Positions 1 to 8,343 of a DNA stretch of 64,000 bases are shown here, one piece after another (the stretch's first letter is position 1; the number at the start of each line of letters is the position of its first letter). The stretch lies in the NCBI RefSeq assembly GCF_900066015.1, contig NZ_LN890655.1:1652726-1716725 (forward strand), given 5' to 3'. Source of the stretch: Candidatus Promineifilum breve. GTDB lineage: Bacteria; Chloroflexota; Anaerolineae; Promineifilales; Promineifilaceae. The notes beneath the pieces were generated by a model that had not been told where the DNA came from, ran no database searches, and saw only the letters and a list, made by a program, of their open reading frames with translations. A program made the position numbers and the translations under genes.

Positions 1-1424
1 CCGCGCTCTATAACTGGCTGTTCGCCCGCAAGCATGGCGGCCGGTTTATTTTGCGCATCGAGGACACCGACCAGAAGCGCACCGTGCGGGGGGCCATCGA
101 GGCCATCATGGACGGGCTGCGCTGGCTGGGCCTCGATTGGGATGAAGGCCCGGACGTGGGCGGCCCCTACGGCCCTTATATCCAGAGCCAACGCGCCGCC
201 CTTTACCGGGAGTGGGCCGATTGGCTGCTGGCCCACGGCCACGCCTACAAATGCTTCTGCACCGCCGACGAGCTGAAGGCCCGCCGCGCCGCCCAGAAAG
301 CGGCCCGCGGCGACCAGGGGTATGACCGGCGCTGCCGTGCGTTGACGGCCGAGGAGATCGCCGCCCGCGAGGGATTGGGGCTGTCGTATGCCGTGCGCTT
401 CAAGGCCCCGCTGGAGGGCGCGACGGTTATCCCCGACGTCATCCGCGGCGACATCATTGTGCCCAACGCCCAGATCGCCGACGCCGTGCTGCTGAAGTCC
501 GACGGCCTGCCCACCTACCATCTGGCCAACGTCGTCGATGACCACTTCATGGCGATCAGCCACATCCTGCGCGCCGACGAGTGGATCAGCAGCGCGCCGC
601 TGCACATCAATCTCTATGCCGCCTTCGGCTGGGATCACCCGATCTACGCCCACCTGCCGCTGGTGCTGAACCCCAGTGGCAAGGGCAAGCTGAGCAAGCG
701 CACCCAGGCCTTCGATGACGGCGGCCGCGAGGTGCTGGTCAAGGTCGAGGAGTTCCGCGACGCCGGCTATCTGCCCCAGGCCCTGACCAACTTCCTGGCT
801 AACGTCGGCTGGGCCTTCGGCGACGACCGGGAGCAGTTCCCCATCGCCGAGGCCATCCCGCGCTTCCGGCTGGAGGACGTGAACCCCGCGCCGACCCGCC
901 TGCCCTACGAAAAGCTGGAATGGCTCAATGGGCAGTGGATTCAGGACATGACGCCGCTGGAACTGGCCCAGGCCGTGAAGCCGTTTCTGGACCGGCAGGG
1001 GTACGAGATCGGGGCCGAGGCGCTATTGGCCGTGGCCTCGTCGCTGCGCGTGCGGCTGAAGAAGCTGACCGACGCCGCCGACTTTCTGAAATTTCTGTGG
1101 GACGATGGAGGAACCGCCGCGCCGGCGGCCGATCGCCTGGGGCACGCCAAGCTGCCCGGCGACGCGGCCCGGCGCGGCCTGCAGGCGGCGCGGCAGTACG
1201 TGGCCGACGCCCAGCCGTTCGACGCCGACACCCTGGCCGCCGGCCTGACGGCCATCGGCGAGGCCCACACGAGCACCGGCAAGGCCGGGCCGTTCCTGGG
1301 CGTGCTGCGGCTGGCCGTCACGCAACAGGACGTGTCGCCGCCGGTGTTCGAGTCCATCGTGGCCCTCGGCCGCGAGCGCGCCCTGGCCCGGCTTGATACG
1401 GCGATTGCCTTGATAGAAGAATAA
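1..1424 (+). CDS. gltX: Glutamyl-tRNA synthetase, 5' end outside the window
   Basis: Class I aminoacyl-tRNA synthetase that charges tRNA-Glu with glutamate in the cytoplasm. The frame is open from base 3, so about 473 residues are visible and the start codon and the HIGH motif lie upstream of the window. Seen: the conserved RIEDTD stretch near the beginning, the GluRS-type '[11 protein letters not shown]' loop (a KLSKR form of KMSKS) around bases 667-702, and the helical anticodon-binding C-terminal third. It is followed after 17 bp by glnS on the same strand, so the two are probably co-transcribed. Apart from the truncation by the window edge nothing looks broken. The family call is firm; whether it is discriminating or non-discriminating cannot be read here. 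Confidence 0.97.
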   Translation, partial: ALYNWLFARKHGGRFILRIEDTDQKRTVRGAIEAIMDGLRWLGLDWDEGPDVGGPYGPYIQSQRAALYREWADWLLAHGHAYKCFCTADELKARRAAQKAARGDQGYDRRCRALTAEEIAAREGLGLSYAVRFKAPLEGATVIPDVIRGDIIVPNAQIADAVLLKSDGLPTYHLANVVDDHFMAISHILRADEWISSAPLHINLYAAFGWDHPIYAHLPLVLNPSGKGKLSKRTQAFDDGGREVLVKVEEFRDAGYLPQALTNFLANVGWAFGDDREQFPIAEAIPRFRLEDVNPAPTRLPYEKLEWLNGQWIQDMTPLELAQAVKPFLDRQGYEIGAEALLAVASSLRVRLKKLTDAADFLKFLWDDGGTAAPAADRLGHAKLPGDAARRGLQAARQYVADAQPFDADTLAAGLTAIGEAHTSTGKAGPFLGVLRLAVTQQDVSPPVFESIVALGRERALARLDTAIALIEE

Positions 1425-1441
1425 GAGAACCACAGAAAACC

Positions 1442-3112
1442 ATGACTGACACGATTAACCCGACGCCATCGAATTTCATTCGCACCATCATCGACGAGGA
1501 CAACGCCACCGGCAAATACGCCGGGCGCGTCCAGACCCGCTTCCCGCCGGAGCCGAACGGCTATCTCCACATCGGCCACGCCAAGTCGATCAACCTCAAC
1601 TACGGGCTGGCCCGCGACTACAACGGCCAGTTCAACCTGCGCTTCGACGACACCAACCCGGAGAAAGAGGAGCAGGAGTACATCGACGCCATCATGGAGG
1701 ACGTGCGCTGGCTGGGGGCCGATTGGGACGGCCGCCTCTTCCACGCCTCCGACTACTTCGAGCAGCTTTACGCCTGGGCCGAACAGCTCATCACGACGGG
1801 CCAGGCCTACGTCGATGACCTTAGCGCCGAAGAAATCCGCGAACACCGCGGCACACTGACCGAGCCGGGCCGCAACAGCCCCTACCGCGACCGCACGATT
1901 GAGGAAAACCTCGACCTGTTCCGCCGGATGCGCGCCGGCGAGTTCGCCGAGGGATCGCGCGTGTTGCGGGCCAAGATCGACATGGCCTCCAACTTCATCA
2001 CCCTGCGCGACCCGGTGATGTACCGCATCCTCCACGCGCCCCACCCGCGCACGGGCAACGCCTGGCACATCTACCCCACCTACGACTGGGCCCACGGCCA
2101 GAGCGACTCCATCGAGGGCATCACCCACTCCATCTGCACCCTGGAGTTCGAGAACAACCGCCGCCTCTACGACTGGTTCCAGGAAGCGCTGGGCATCCGC
2201 CGCACGCAACAGATCGAATTCGCCCGGCTCAATCTGACCTATACCGTGATGAGCAAGCGCAAGATGATCCGGCTGGTGCATGGCGGCTACGTGGACGGCT
2301 GGGACGACCCGCGCTTCTGGACGCTGCGCGGTCTGCGCCGCCGCGGCTACACGCCGGAGATCATCCGCGCCTTCACCGACGGCATCGGCGTCAGCAAGGC
2401 CAACAGCACCGTCGATTACCACGTGCTGGAGAACGCCGCCCGCGACGTGCTGAACCTTTCCACGCCGCGGGTCATGGCCGTGCTGGAGCCGCTGAAGGTG
2501 GTCATCGAGAATTATCCCAAAAACAAGGATGAGTTCTTCGACGTGCCCTACTACAAGCAGGACAAGACGCGCACCGAGTCGCGCCAATTGCCGTTCGGCC
2601 GCGAGATCTACATCGAGCGCGACGACTTCATGGAGGTGCCGGCGAAGGGCTTCAACCGGCTGGCCCCGGAGACGGAGGTGCGGCTGATGAGCGCCTACTA
2701 CATCGCCTGCACCGGCGTGGTCAAGGATTCGGTCGGGCGCATCGTCGAGCTGCGCGCCGTCTATGACCCGGCCACGCGCGGCGGCACGTCAACCGACGGC
2801 CGCAAGGTGAAGGGTACGCTCCATTGGGTATCGGCCGAGCACGCCATCCCGGCCGAGGTGCGCCTGTATGACCGCTTGTTTAAGGAGGAGGACCCGGAAA
2901 AAGACGTGGTCGACTTCATCGACAACCTGAACCCCGACTCGCTGCGGGTGGTTGACGCGCTGGTGGAGCCGAGCCTGGCCTCCGCCCAGCCCGGCGACAG
3001 CTTCCAGTTCGTCCGCGACGGCTATTTCTGCGTCGACCCGGATACGGAGGGCGACCGGCTGGTGTTCAACCGGACGGTGTCGTTAAGGGATTCGTGGGCA
3101 AAGGGGCAATAA
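1442..3112 (+). CDS. glnS: Glutaminyl-tRNA synthetase
   Basis: Charges tRNA-Gln directly with glutamine. The 556-residue protein has the GlnRS/GluRS class Ib features: [15 protein letters not shown] at residues 35-49 with HIGH at 43-46, a KMSKS-type loop 'VMSKRKM' near residue 270, and two C-terminal beta-barrel anticodon-binding segments ending with the conserved phenylalanine-rich '[12 protein letters not shown]'. Length is normal for bacterial GlnRS. It starts 17 bp after gltX. Presence of GlnRS means the amidotransferase route (GatCAB) is not obligatory for Gln-tRNA; bacterial GlnRS genes are generally thought to derive from a eukaryotic donor. Confidence 0.97.
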   Translation: MTDTINPTPSNFIRTIIDEDNATGKYAGRVQTRFPPEPNGYLHIGHAKSINLNYGLARDYNGQFNLRFDDTNPEKEEQEYIDAIMEDVRWLGADWDGRLFHASDYFEQLYAWAEQLITTGQAYVDDLSAEEIREHRGTLTEPGRNSPYRDRTIEENLDLFRRMRAGEFAEGSRVLRAKIDMASNFITLRDPVMYRILHAPHPRTGNAWHIYPTYDWAHGQSDSIEGITHSICTLEFENNRRLYDWFQEALGIRRTQQIEFARLNLTYTVMSKRKMIRLVHGGYVDGWDDPRFWTLRGLRRRGYTPEIIRAFTDGIGVSKANSTVDYHVLENAARDVLNLSTPRVMAVLEPLKVVIENYPKNKDEFFDVPYYKQDKTRTESRQLPFGREIYIERDDFMEVPAKGFNRLAPETEVRLMSAYYIACTGVVKDSVGRIVELRAVYDPATRGGTSTDGRKVKGTLHWVSAEHAIPAEVRLYDRLFKEEDPEKDVVDFIDNLNPDSLRVVDALVEPSLASAQPGDSFQFVRDGYFCVDPDTEGDRLVFNRTVSLRDSWAKGQ

Positions 3113-3125
3113 TCGAGTAGGTGGA

Positions 3126-3162
3126 TAAGTGGGCAGGAAACGAATTTATTTCTGCCCACTTA
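3126..3162. terminator. Hairpin between convergent genes
   Basis: Perfect 11-bp arms (3126-3136 and 3152-3162, TAAGTGGGCAG and its complement) around a 15-nt AT-rich loop. It sits 13 bp after glnS and 19 bp before the end of the convergent gene, so it could end transcripts from both sides. No long U-tract follows on the plus side. Confidence 0.6.
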
Positions 3163-3181
3163 CTTCAAAGTCAAAGTCAAG

Positions 3182-3703
3182 CTATTGAGCGTCGTAGTCG
3201 TTCAATGCTCTCGTCGCCTGATATGCGCGAAGGTCTATGATGGCTTCCTCGAACGTTTGGTTTTCCAGCAACCTTCGACGCTCCTCGGTGAAATCCCCGA
3301 AACCGTAGATTACTCGATTAATCTCGTGTCTACGGTCAACAAGTAATGCGGCTGCGGCCGATTTCCTCAGCATTAACCGCTGGCCGCGGTCCACCAATCG
3401 CGTAAGTTCATTCGCCTCATCCCGTTCAAGAGTTCCGAGGGAGTTTTTGTCCATCAGTATCTGTAGTCTTTCCTGGCTTTCCGCCGCCATCTGCTCCCGC
3501 ACGATAGTCCAAAGGGTATCGTCCGATAGATGGGCGAGCGCCTCCAGTTCCGCCTCTTCTTCTGGCGGCAAAGCCGGCAATGAAGGAGGTAGGGTGCGAA
3601 GATGTTCGATCATTACCTTATCGACCGGCCGCGCGGTTTGCTCGGCGAGCCTACGTGCCCGACGGAGAACGTCTTCCGGTACTGTCAATGTGTATTGGCT
3701 CAT
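3182..3703 (-). CDS. Conserved hypothetical protein, antitoxin-like N-terminus
   Basis: A 173-residue soluble protein beginning MSQYTLTVPEDVLRRARRLA, which resembles the ribbon-helix-helix-like opening of a family of small proteins common in filamentous Chloroflexota and cyanobacteria. A middle section rich in Glu, Arg and Leu (residues 45-125) is probably helical. The C-terminal about 45 residues are charged and do not look like the rest. The start is set by an AGGAG 6-7 nt upstream. It follows the DUF2442 gene by 15 bp and is the third gene of a DUF4160-DUF2442 operon. I do not know its function; a role as an antitoxin-like or regulatory protein is only suggested by the N-terminus and context. 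Confidence 0.6.
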   Translation of the reverse strand: MSQYTLTVPEDVLRRARRLAEQTARPVDKVMIEHLRTLPPSLPALPPEEEAELEALAHLSDDTLWTIVREQMAAESQERLQILMDKNSLGTLERDEANELTRLVDRGQRLMLRKSAAAALLVDRRHEINRVIYGFGDFTEERRRLLENQTFEEAIIDLRAYQATRALNDYDAQ

Positions 3704-3718
3704 CTTTTTCTCCTAGGC

Positions 3719-4045
3719 CTACGAATTTCTGGCGGTCAAGTAATCCTCTATCCTCAATTCATCGTTGATGCTGCCCTTGTCCGGGTCCCAGACGATCATC
3801 GTCCGGCTGCGATTGATCTCAAACTTGAGCCTGTCTTCCGGTTCGGCATTGTTGACCGAGGGAATCCACCAGAGAGGGATGGAGAGAATACGGCCGTCCG
3901 TAAGTTCAACGTGGATATAAGCGTCATCGAAGCGCACATCGTGGATCAGTGCCTCACCAGGAAATGTATAGTCGGACACCGAATAGGCTATTTTATACTG
4001 TTTAACCGTCTCTTGAAGCTCAGCCGCTTCGTCGTTTAAAGTCAT
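3719..4045 (-). CDS. DUF2442 family protein
   Basis: A 108-residue protein. The core (residues 35-90) has the DUF2442 pattern: a strand pair 'VRFDDAYIHVELTDGRILSIPL' split over residues 37-58, then a Trp/Pro turn and a short helix, followed by the 'IVWDPDKGSINDELRIEDYL' region (residues 83-102). Its first 26 bases overlap the 3' end of the DUF4160 gene, so the two are translationally linked. DUF2442 and DUF4160 genes are frequent neighbours in bacteria and the pair has the size and layout of a toxin-antitoxin module, but no activity is known to me for either. The N-terminal 30 residues are an extra helix compared with short family members. Confidence 0.8.
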   Translation of the reverse strand: MTLNDEAAELQETVKQYKIAYSVSDYTFPGEALIHDVRFDDAYIHVELTDGRILSIPLWWIPSVNNAEPEDRLKFEINRSRTMIVWDPDKGSINDELRIEDYLTARNS

Positions 4046-4289
4046 GCCATTGCTCCAGTAGGAAATAGTGATTTTGCTCGATCACCTTCAACGCATTGCG
4101 TAATTCGTATTGACGCAGAACGCGGCCACTTCTCGCAATCGATATTTCTGGCTCAAGCCAAACCTTTGCGTCGGTGACATCATCCTGGCTACCTTTACCA
4201 ATATGTACACTCGCCCGGTTTTCGTGCAAGGCATCATAACTATGGAACCAAAAGATAAGCGAGCCAGCAGTCAGTATTTTCGGACTCAT
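4020..4289 (-). CDS. DUF4160 family protein
   Basis: An 89-residue protein with the DUF4160 layout: a beta-hairpin 'SLIFWFHSYDALHENRASVHI' (split, residues 9-29), then 'DAKVWLEPEISIARSGRV' (residues 40-57) and a C-terminal helix with 'VIEQNHYFLLEQWHDF'. Most family members have the shorter EPPHVHV in place of ENRASVHI, so the usual histidine pair is reduced to one here. First gene of the three-gene minus-strand operon; overlaps the DUF2442 gene by 26 bp. Function unknown; possibly half of a toxin-antitoxin-like pair. Confidence 0.8.
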   Translation of the reverse strand: MSPKILTAGSLIFWFHSYDALHENRASVHIGKGSQDDVTDAKVWLEPEISIARSGRVLRQYELRNALKVIEQNHYFLLEQWHDFKRRSG

Positions 4290-4315
4290 TAATAGTTTCC
4301 ATTATAGTACATCGG

Positions 4316-4612
4316 TCAACCTAACGGATTCGTTAGGATTTCCAATTGCTCCAAATACTTCATCGCCTCCTCCCGGGTTTCGCCACACATCTCCGCGCTC
4401 GGCCGCAGCCGCACACACACCCCTGGCCGCTCCGGCAAGCCGAATAGCAGGCACAGGTTGTCGTCGGTCAGTTGCACGCAGCGCGCCCCGGCCGGCTTGC
4501 CGTTGGGCATACCGGGGATGGGCGAGGAGATGGACAGGGCAATGCAGCACGCGCCACAGCCGGGGCGGCAGGGGAAAGGAGCAGGGGGAGACGACCTCGT
4601 TTCGTTTTTCAT
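4316..4612 (-). CDS. YkgJ family cysteine-cluster protein
   Basis: A 98-residue protein of the YkgJ/UPF0153 type, thought to bind zinc or iron through a cysteine cluster. Visible ligands: CRPGCGACC (residues 15-23), a single Cys after 'AGAR', CLLFG, then Cys-Val-Arg and a late MCGE. The downstream '[16 protein letters not shown]' is the usual family ending. It lies 1 bp after the dienelactone hydrolase stop codon and is therefore very likely co-translated with it. No enzymatic role is established for the family. Confidence 0.85.
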   Translation of the reverse strand: MKNETRSSPPAPFPCRPGCGACCIALSISSPIPGMPNGKPAGARCVQLTDDNLCLLFGLPERPGVCVRLRPSAEMCGETREEAMKYLEQLEILTNPLG

Positions 4613-4613
4613 A

Positions 4614-5282
4614 TCAAAGCTCAGGTGGCCGCAGCTGCCGGCGCAAGAACGCTACCGTTCGCGACCAGGCCAACTCGGCCGCCTGAGAGTCGTATACGTC
4701 AGTCCGGTCCGTTTCGGCAAACCAGTGGCCGGTGCCGGGATAGGTATGGAAATCGGCCACACGCCCCGCCGCCTCCAGACTTTTGCGTAGCTTCTTGAGC
4801 GATGCGGGCGAAACCCATTCGTCCGTCTCGGCAAAGTGGCCCAGGCAAGGGGCCTGGCTGTTGCCATAGTCGCCCGCCCGCGCGCCATAGTACGTGACCG
4901 TCGCGCCGAGGGGCAAGCCGGGCTGCTGGGCCAGCCACAACGCCCAATGGCCGCCCATCGAAAAGCCGATGACGCCGATGTTTGGCCCCACGACCGCCGG
5001 ATTGGCCCGCAACTCCACAATGGCCCGCAGCAGCGTTTGGTTCGTCGGTTCGCGCTTGGGCAGACCGCGCAGGCGCTTGGCCTCCTCCGGGGTTGTGGCG
5101 ACCCGGCCCTCATACAGATCAGGCGCGGCGGCGACGAACCCCTCGCCGGCCAGCCGGTCACACAGGCCCCGGAAGAAATCGTTCAGCCCCCACCAGGCGT
5201 GAACGACCAGCACGCCCGGCCCCTGGCCCGATGGGGGGATAGCCAGATAAGTGATAGCGGGTGATAAATTAGTTTTCGGCAT
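4614..5282 (-). CDS. Dienelactone hydrolase family protein
   Basis: An alpha/beta hydrolase of 222 residues, cytoplasmic (no signal peptide). Oxyanion-side motif '[10 protein letters not shown]' near residue 26; nucleophile elbow GFSMGG near residue 105, where true dienelactone hydrolases usually carry Cys, so this is a serine variant; acid residue in 'HFAETDEWV' near 148; catalytic His in 'GTGHWF' near 185. All three triad residues are present, so activity is expected, but the substrate is not predictable. AGGAG lies upstream of the ATG. First gene of a pair with the YkgJ-type gene 1 bp downstream. Two palindromic repeats stand between it and the divergent gene at 5411. Confidence 0.88.
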   Translation of the reverse strand: MPKTNLSPAITYLAIPPSGQGPGVLVVHAWWGLNDFFRGLCDRLAGEGFVAAAPDLYEGRVATTPEEAKRLRGLPKREPTNQTLLRAIVELRANPAVVGPNIGVIGFSMGGHWALWLAQQPGLPLGATVTYYGARAGDYGNSQAPCLGHFAETDEWVSPASLKKLRKSLEAAGRVADFHTYPGTGHWFAETDRTDVYDSQAAELAWSRTVAFLRRQLRPPEL

Positions 5283-5300
5283 TTATCGCGCTCCTGGTGT

Positions 5301-5334
5301 AGGTGCAACGCACTTCAGAAAGTGCGTCGCACCT
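5301..5334. repeat. Palindromic repeat, copy 1
   Basis: A 34-bp hairpin: arm AGGTGCAACGCACTT, short loop, and the complementary arm with one mismatch. It is 19 bp upstream of the dienelactone hydrolase start. A second, more diverged copy follows 15 bp later and a perfectly paired third copy lies at 10226-10259. Confidence 0.85.
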
Positions 5335-5348
5335 GACGTGGTAGATGT

Positions 5349-5382
5349 TAGTGCGATGCACTTTCCGAAGTGCGTCGCACCT
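5349..5382. repeat. Palindromic repeat, copy 2
   Basis: Same element as at 5301 with the left arm altered (AGTGCGATGCACTT) and the right arm conserved. The 9 bases following both copies share TGACGTG, so the repeated unit includes flanking sequence. Confidence 0.8.
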
Positions 5383-5394
5383 GACGTGATTTGA

Positions 5395-5410
5395 ATGGTA
5401 TCATACCATA
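5395..5410 (+). promoter_or_regulatory. Palindrome with -10-like box next to a start codon
   Basis: ATGGTA-TCA-TACCAT (5395-5409) is a perfect 6-bp palindrome and contains TATCAT at 5399-5404, 6 nt before the ATG of the next gene. No Shine-Dalgarno is visible, so a leaderless transcript is possible. Inference only. Confidence 0.35.
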
Positions 5411-6550
5411 ATGACCACCGCCGACCCGCTCGTCCGCGAGCGCCGACCCCCCACCCCGGCCGACGTGATTCGTATCGCCGCGCTGGCTGACCCCATCGCC
5501 CGCAACCGGCAAATCACCCAGGCTTACCACGACCTGGCCGTGGCCCTGGCCCGCCGGCTGCCCGGCGGGGCCAACTGGTGCGCCGTCGCCACCTGGGCCT
5601 CGCGCCAGGCCGGCCAATCCATTCGCGGCGAAGATTTACGGCAGGCGCTGGCCCGGCTAGTGCGCGAATCGCGGGAGGCCCTGCTGGCGGCCGAGACCCT
5701 GGAGGCCGAGAGCGCGCTCATAAACCAGGACGCGACCGAGAGCCTGGCCGGGGCCGTGGCCGCCGTGCGCGACGCCCTCAGCCCGGCGGCGGCCGTTGAC
5801 CGCGTGGCCGAAGCCGTAGCCCACGGCAACCAAAAGGTATTCGCCGAGATCGGCCTGGCCTTTGCCCACTTCCTGGCCCTGTTCGCTGACGGCCCGCCCA
5901 CCCCAGCCGCGCTGGACGCCTTCCTCGATGGTCTGCGCCTCGGCGAACCGCCCGACGGTCAGCGCCGACTGCGCGCCGCCTTCGGCCACTACTACGCCGC
6001 GTTGAGCGAACCGGACGAAAAGGCCCGCGCCGAACTGATGCTGCTGGCGAATCTGGAGATCGGCTTCCACGAGCAGACGCGGCTGCAACCGCAGATCCGC
6101 GACGCGATGGACGCGCCGATCTATGAGCCACAGGCGCTGCGCCACCGCCTGCTGGCTGAGCTATTCCCCGACCCCTCGGCCCAACTACGGCTGGCCGCGG
6201 CGCGCCTGACCGGGCGGGCCGCGCTGCTGTTGGCCGCCCGCGACCGGCTGGCCGACGAAGCGCAGCGCCTCGGCCGCCTGGCAATCACCGATGCGCTGAT
6301 GACGCTGGAGCTGTCCGGTGGTCGCGTGTTGCGCCTGGGCGAACCGCTAACCGGCGATTATCCCCCACCTTTGCGCGAACTGACCCTGCCCGATTTACGC
6401 GCCTTGCTACAGCCGCTTGACAAGGAACCCACGCCCGTCGCCGACTGGAGCGACCTATCGGCTCGTATGGGCTACATCGCCGCCCTCTTCCGCGCCCACC
6501 ACACCGACGCGACCCTATTCGATGCGCCTTTCAGAGATGAAGAAGGATAA
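5411..6550 (+). CDS. Conserved hypothetical protein, 379 residues
   Basis: A soluble, largely helical protein rich in Ala, Leu and Arg. It opens with a 'VIRIAALADPIARNRQITQAYH' region (split, residues 19-40) and 'GANWCAVATWASRQAGQSIRG' (residues 52-72). The latter is the most recognisable block and looks conserved among related proteins, but I cannot name the family. No signal peptide, transmembrane segment, metal motif or nucleotide motif is visible. It stands alone on the plus strand between two minus-strand groups. The start lacks a Shine-Dalgarno and may be leaderless. A long word-repeat hairpin begins at its stop codon. Confidence 0.75.
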   Translation: MTTADPLVRERRPPTPADVIRIAALADPIARNRQITQAYHDLAVALARRLPGGANWCAVATWASRQAGQSIRGEDLRQALARLVRESREALLAAETLEAESALINQDATESLAGAVAAVRDALSPAAAVDRVAEAVAHGNQKVFAEIGLAFAHFLALFADGPPTPAALDAFLDGLRLGEPPDGQRRLRAAFGHYYAALSEPDEKARAELMLLANLEIGFHEQTRLQPQIRDAMDAPIYEPQALRHRLLAELFPDPSAQLRLAAARLTGRAALLLAARDRLADEAQRLGRLAITDALMTLELSGGRVLRLGEPLTGDYPPPLRELTLPDLRALLQPLDKEPTPVADWSDLSARMGYIAALFRAHHTDATLFDAPFRDEEG

Positions 6551-6623
6551 TCCGCAGATTTCGCAGATTACGCAGATTTCTTTCCCCACTTTTGAATCTG
6601 CGAAATCTGCGAAATCTGCGGAT
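6550..6623. repeat. Word-repeat hairpin (ATCTGCG family) and likely terminator
   Basis: Left arm 6550-6580 and right arm 6594-6623 are inverted and each contains three tandem copies of a 9-10 bp word (CGCAGATTT or its complement AAATCTGCG). The loop is about 13 nt. It starts at the stop codon of the upstream gene and ends 24 bp before the convergent acetyltransferase, so it separates convergent transcripts. Confidence 0.85.
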
Positions 6624-6647
6624 CAAACCTCTTAACTCAAGAGTTCC

Positions 6648-7091
6648 CTAAATGTCTTTGCGGAAAAAGCGCGCGACTTCTTCATAGCCCAGGGCCGCGT
6701 GCGCCGCCGGGCTGAGCGGGTAGGCCGGCTCCGTGTCGGAAGCCATCTCCCGGCAGCCGGCGGCCCGCGCCCACGCCTCGGCCCGCGCCACCAGCGCCCG
6801 CCCCATCCCCCGACCGCGCCAATCGGGATCGACGTACCACGCCTCCAGAAAGCCGATCCGGTCGGTCGTGCAACCGGGGGCCGTTTCGTGGATGGCAACT
6901 TCCACCAGCCCACACAGGCCGCCCTCCGGCCGGACGCCGACAAAGGCAGCCATCAGCGTGGGCAGGGGATAGCCGGCCAGGAAGCGGTCGATCACCTCCG
7001 CTTCCTCTTCAGCCGTGGAGTCGGGCCACAGTTCCAGCCGCAGACGTAGCCATTCGGCCTGGTCGGCCGGCTCAACAGGTCGAATAATCAT
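6648..7091 (-). CDS. GNAT acetyltransferase, aminoglycoside 6'-N-acetyltransferase-like
   Basis: A 147-residue acetyl-CoA-dependent N-acetyltransferase. The pattern fits the AAC(6')-I group: '[21 protein letters not shown]' at the start (split, residues 2-22), 'GFLEAWYVDPDWRGRGMGRAL' (split) with the acetyl-CoA loop R-G-R-G-M-G around residue 97, and 'GCREMASDTE' followed by 'AHAALGYEEV'. The EMASDTE block is characteristic of chromosomal aac(6') enzymes. Whether it acts on aminoglycosides here is not shown; environmental members often have other substrates. It overlaps the DUF1697 gene by 4 bp (ATGA), so it is the last gene of a coupled set. Confidence 0.8.
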   Translation of the reverse strand: MIIRPVEPADQAEWLRLRLELWPDSTAEEEAEVIDRFLAGYPLPTLMAAFVGVRPEGGLCGLVEVAIHETAPGCTTDRIGFLEAWYVDPDWRGRGMGRALVARAEAWARAAGCREMASDTEPAYPLSPAAHAALGYEEVARFFRKDI

Positions 7092-7633
7092 TTCTTTCCG
7101 GCGGCTAATATCGCCAGCTTGCGCACGGTCGTAATGCTGCGCACCGTCGCCGGAACGCCCAGCGCCCGCTCCAGCTTGGCCCCGCCGAACTCCGTCTCCG
7201 ATTGCTGCACGCGTCGCAGCCAGTAGACCTCGCGGCCGTGGACAGCGATGTCGTCGCTCGCCCGCCGGTAAGCCAGCAGCCGTTCGCGCCCCGCCTCGTC
7301 GGGCGGCGCTTTGAGGAAAGCCACCATCAGCCCGAAGGCGCTGGCCATCTCGTCCAGGGCGAAAGGCGTATGGGCAGCCACGGCGGCCAATTCGGCCGCC
7401 GAGCGCACGAACGTCGCCACCTCGTAGCCCAGCGACGCCCGCAAGTGGGTCTCAATACGTGCTTCCAATGCCGCCGGGTCGCCGTTCTCTTCGTCGAACA
7501 GCACGTTGCCGCTGGCGATGAAGGTCGAAATCCCAGTCAGGCCGAGTTCCACGAACAACTGGCGCAAGACATCCTTCTTGACGAAGCGTCCGGTGATGTT
7601 GATGGCCCGCAGCAGGGCAACCGCGTGCGTCAT
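7088..7633 (-). CDS. DUF1697 family protein
   Basis: A 181-residue cytoplasmic protein of the DUF1697 family. Signature: '[13 protein letters not shown]' near the N-terminus, '[12 protein letters not shown]' near residue 38, and '[20 protein letters not shown]' (residues 136-155), ending '[14 protein letters not shown]'. The usual family ending TxRNWNTVxKL is changed to [10 protein letters not shown]. Biochemical function is unknown. Its ATG overlaps the stop of the decayed P-type ATPase frame upstream (ATGA) and its own end overlaps the acetyltransferase start. Confidence 0.88.
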   Translation of the reverse strand: MTHAVALLRAINITGRFVKKDVLRQLFVELGLTGISTFIASGNVLFDEENGDPAALEARIETHLRASLGYEVATFVRSAAELAAVAAHTPFALDEMASAFGLMVAFLKAPPDEAGRERLLAYRRASDDIAVHGREVYWLRRVQQSETEFGGAKLERALGVPATVRSITTVRKLAILAAGKK

Positions 7634-7854
7634 GGCTCGAGCCCCACCCGCCGCAGGAATTGGGCATTAATGGCGACGATCACCGTCCTGAGCGACATCA
7701 ACAACGCGCCGACCCGGCTGCTCGGCTCCTTGCTCATCGGCCGCGATTCCCCGGTAATTATCGATTCGTCCACGTTGGTACCGCCCTCGATCACTTGTCC
7801 GTCGGCCGGTATGCTCGCCCCCGGCCTGATGAGCAACAAGTCGCCCAAGCTGTT
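7630..7854 (-). pseudogene. Remnant of a metal-transporting P-type ATPase
   Basis: The frame directly after the cupredoxin stop codon, in phase with it, encodes a heavy-metal P-type ATPase actuator-domain segment: [17 protein letters not shown], then '[15 protein letters not shown]' with the TGES motif. It jumps within a few residues to '[18 protein letters not shown]', which is the last membrane helix and C-terminus of such pumps. Everything between, including the DKTGT phosphorylation site, nucleotide domain and most helices, is missing. An intact pump has about 700-800 residues; this has about 72. It cannot function as a transporter. It ends overlapping the DUF1697 start. A nearby cupredoxin suggests a former copper locus. 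Confidence 0.85.
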
Positions 7855-8295
7855 CTAATTCACCACCAACACCCCTTTCATCCCCGCTTCCATATGACCG
7901 GAAACCGTGCAAAAGTAAGGGTATTGGCCCGGCGCGGCCGGCGTAAATTCGATCGTACTGCGGCCGCCCGCGGCGGCGGCCACATGCACGGCCGGCTCTT
8001 CATCCACCTGACTCATATCGTGTTCTTCCGGCTCCTCCACGTGTTCGGTGGTTATCTCACCGTCTAACGGAATTTCCACAATACTGAAGTCATGTTCTAG
8101 CACACCCTGATTATCCAGCGTGAGGTTGACCGGCTGTCCGACCGCGGTCTCAATGTGCTCGATGTCGTAGGCGATATCGGTGGCGACGATCGTAACCACC
8201 TTAGGCTGGGGCTTGCTTTCGGCCGAGCCGCCCGACGAACAAGCTGCTAACGTCACTAAAACCAGGCCAATAAGAAGCAATACTATATTTTTCAT
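7855..8295 (-). CDS. Cupredoxin-like lipoprotein
   Basis: A 146-residue exported blue-copper-type protein. I choose the ATG at 8295: it begins MKNIVLLLIGLVLVTLAAC, a lipoprotein signal with lipobox LAAC, whereas the longer frame to 8337 would add an unrelated leader. The mature part has a type 1 copper set: His in 'LEHDFSIV', then 'PYFCTVSGHMEAGM' with Cys, His and Met at the usual spacing. A Glu/His-rich loop (residues about 84-100, 'TTEHVEEPEEHDMSQ') could add metal ligands. Likely anchored on the outer face of the membrane. The P-type ATPase remnant follows it in frame. Confidence 0.88.
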   Translation of the reverse strand: MKNIVLLLIGLVLVTLAACSSGGSAESKPQPKVVTIVATDIAYDIEHIETAVGQPVNLTLDNQGVLEHDFSIVEIPLDGEITTEHVEEPEEHDMSQVDEEPAVHVAAAAGGRSTIEFTPAAPGQYPYFCTVSGHMEAGMKGVLVVN

Positions 8296-8343
8296 CGCCG
8301 CATTGTAATCTGGGCGCGAGAATAATAAAAGCGCCATCTGACG

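Noticed and set aside
941-2587. Long minus-strand open frame opposite gltX and glnS
   Set aside because: It lies antisense to two clear genes, has no family features and reflects the high GC at third codon positions.
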